Assembly (NCBI GenBank): GCA_035699745.1
Contig: DASSPH010000057.1
Coordinates: 1 to 64,000, forward strand
Source of the DNA: Vicinamibacterales bacterium
Lineage (GTDB): Bacteria > Acidobacteriota > Vicinamibacteria > Vicinamibacterales > 2-12-FULL-66-21
Direction: 5' to 3'
Length of the DNA: 64,000 bases
Part shown: in pieces, positions 63,079 through 64,000 of the stretch
Layout of the letters: every line of letters starts with the position of its first letter
Position numbering within the stretch: the first letter of the stretch is position 1
The notes under the pieces: model-generated
Told to the model about the DNA's origin: nothing
Databases searched by the model: none
The model's input: the letters and a program-made list of their open reading frames with translations, nothing else
Made by a program: the position numbers and the translations under genes

Positions 63079-63786
63079 ATGCCGCCCTTCCTCGTGTGCA
63101 TCCACGATGCGACGCCCGCGTTCGCGGACGAGACCCGCGTCATGATTCGCGACCTCGCTCCTCTCGTCGGCCGGCGTCTCTCGTTTGGCGTCGTGCCCGA
63201 CTGGCACGGTGCGTGGCCGCTCGGAGCGCACCCCGACTACTGCCGCCTGCTGCAGGACAGCTCCGACGACCTTCTGCTTCACGGCTGCTTTCACCGCCGG
63301 CAGCGAGGCTGCGGACCGGTCACGCTGCTGACCGATCGTTCCGACGAGATGAACGGGCTCGACGCGAACGGGACACGACGCAGAATCGAGGACGGGCAGC
63401 GTATCTTCCGGGATGTCTTCGGCAGGCCGGCGCGCGGGTTCGTCGCGCCGGCATGGCAGTCCGGCCACGCGCGCGCCGCGAACGCCGCCGCCCTCGGCCT
63501 CGACTACGTCGTCGGGTTCTTCTCGGTGCGATCGTCCGGCGGGAGACGCGTGCCGGTCGCGACGTGGACGTGGGACTGCGGCCGATGGCGCTGGCTCGGA
63601 CACGCCGGCCACGCCGCCGGCTCGCTGGCGCACCAGTTCGACCGCGGCGTGCCGGCGCTCGCGATCCATCCGCGGGACGTGCAGCGCGGCTTCTGGCCGC
63701 TGATTCTGCGGCTGACGCGCCGGCTGCTCGACACCGGCCACGCCCCGACGACGGCCGCCGGGCTGCTCGAGGCGGACGGATGCTGA
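63079..63786 (+). CDS. DUF2334-type polysaccharide deacetylase-like protein
   Basis: The 235-residue protein starts at ATG 63079, 6 bp after the uppS stop. It has the NodB-like barrel of DUF2334 proteins: FLVCIHDATPAFADETRVMI (HD metal site), SFGVVPDWHGAWPLG, DLLLHGCFHRRQRG (second His pair), RGFVAPAWQSGHA and ALAIHPRDVQ. Family members remove acetyl groups from glycans or glycolipids; no signal peptide is seen, so a cytoplasmic or membrane-facing lipid-linked sugar is likely. It overlaps the next gene by 7 bp. Confidence 0.82.
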   Translation: MPPFLVCIHDATPAFADETRVMIRDLAPLVGRRLSFGVVPDWHGAWPLGAHPDYCRLLQDSSDDLLLHGCFHRRQRGCGPVTLLTDRSDEMNGLDANGTRRRIEDGQRIFRDVFGRPARGFVAPAWQSGHARAANAAALGLDYVVGFFSVRSSGGRRVPVATWTWDCGRWRWLGHAGHAAGSLAHQFDRGVPALAIHPRDVQRGFWPLILRLTRRLLDTGHAPTTAAGLLEADGC

Positions 63787-64000
63787 GGTCGATCTTCGAC
63801 GCCGTCATGGAGCGGCGCGCCGGCGAGCTGATGGCGCACGTGGCGGGCTGGCTGCCCGCCGGCGGCCCGGTGCTGGATCTCGGCTCGGGGACGGGGCACG
63901 TCTCGGCGCGGGTGGAACGCGAGCTCGGTCTTGCCGTGGTGTCCGCAGACGTCAGCGACCTGCACGTCGTCGGACGCCCGCCCGTCCTGATCGCGGACGG
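63780..64000 (+). CDS. SAM-dependent methyltransferase, cut by window edge
   Basis: ATG 63780 lies within the 3' end of the deacetylase gene (7-bp overlap). The visible 73 codons read LRSIFDAVMERRAGELMAHV, GGPVLDLGSGTGHVSARVER (SAM motif I) and VVSADVSDLHVVGRPPVLIA (motif II). The rest is outside the window. It is the third gene of the operon that starts with the cis-prenyltransferase and probably acts on the same product. Confidence 0.78.
   Translation, partial: MLRSIFDAVMERRAGELMAHVAGWLPAGGPVLDLGSGTGHVSARVERELGLAVVSADVSDLHVVGRPPVLIAD

Noticed and set aside
1-64000. CRISPR arrays, rRNA genes and riboswitches
   Set aside because: No regularly spaced short repeats, rRNA sequence or known riboswitch core was seen on either strand.

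Overview
This is high-GC bacterial DNA that reads like an Acidobacteriota chromosome, most likely the Vicinamibacteria. That assignment is inferred from gene content, because the window holds no rRNA or other phylogenetic marker. The supporting signs are two pairs of TIGR02999-type ECF sigma factor and TolB/PD40-type Ser/Thr kinase, winged-helix regulators fused to TPR or WD40-like domains, a TPR-CHAT protein, many secreted hydrolases, and DUF6178- and DUF6448-like proteins.

Layout. 1-3.3 kb: a TPR-CHAT protease-like protein that is open at the left edge, followed by tRNA-Gln(CUG). 3.4-17.6 kb: a patchy accessory region. Single genes (winged-helix/TPR regulator, NTF2-like protein, serine hydrolase, M28 peptidase, two cupin-type genes, MBL-fold enzyme, ABM-like protein, alkaline-phosphatase-type enzyme, intradiol dioxygenase, streptomycin-kinase-like APH) are separated by copies of one palindromic repeat. 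Decayed genes lie among them: an IS110 transposase, a frameshifted hypothetical gene and an M20 peptidase. The first repeat copy sits on the 3' end of the tRNA gene and is flanked by a 21-bp duplication of that end.

17.5-30.6 kb: a sigma/kinase module, a dihaem cytochrome, alpha/beta hydrolases, a second sigma-factor operon with two membrane proteins, an S41 peptidase, an ABC exporter and an O-methyltransferase. 30.7-36 kb: a Ser/Thr kinase with PAS domains, a short stray copy of the cupin gene 3' end, a hydrolase and a multicopper oxidase. 36-44.5 kb: one 8.5-kb gene for a cyclic beta-1,2-glucan synthase (GT84/GH94).

44.7-53.9 kb: a secreted HELQH protein, a winged-helix/WD40 regulator, a coupled DinB polymerase and DEDDh-GIY-YIG nuclease pair, a D-aminoacylase-type amidohydrolase and a lipoprotein. 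54-61.2 kb: a second sigma/kinase module, a PhnB-like protein, a DUF6178-like protein and a haem-binding/DUF6448 pair. 61.2-64 kb: a methyltransferase, then a 5' stub of recQ replaced by a probably leaderless cis-prenyltransferase gene. That gene leads a tight operon with a DUF2334-type deacetylase and a methyltransferase that is cut by the right edge.

The most unusual signal is the tRNA-linked hairpin repeat and the cassette-like region built around it. No integrase or intact transposase is visible. The recQ/uppS junction with its leaderless promoter, the apparently permuted phosphatase, the paired sigma/kinase modules and the DinB/exonuclease pair also deserve attention.
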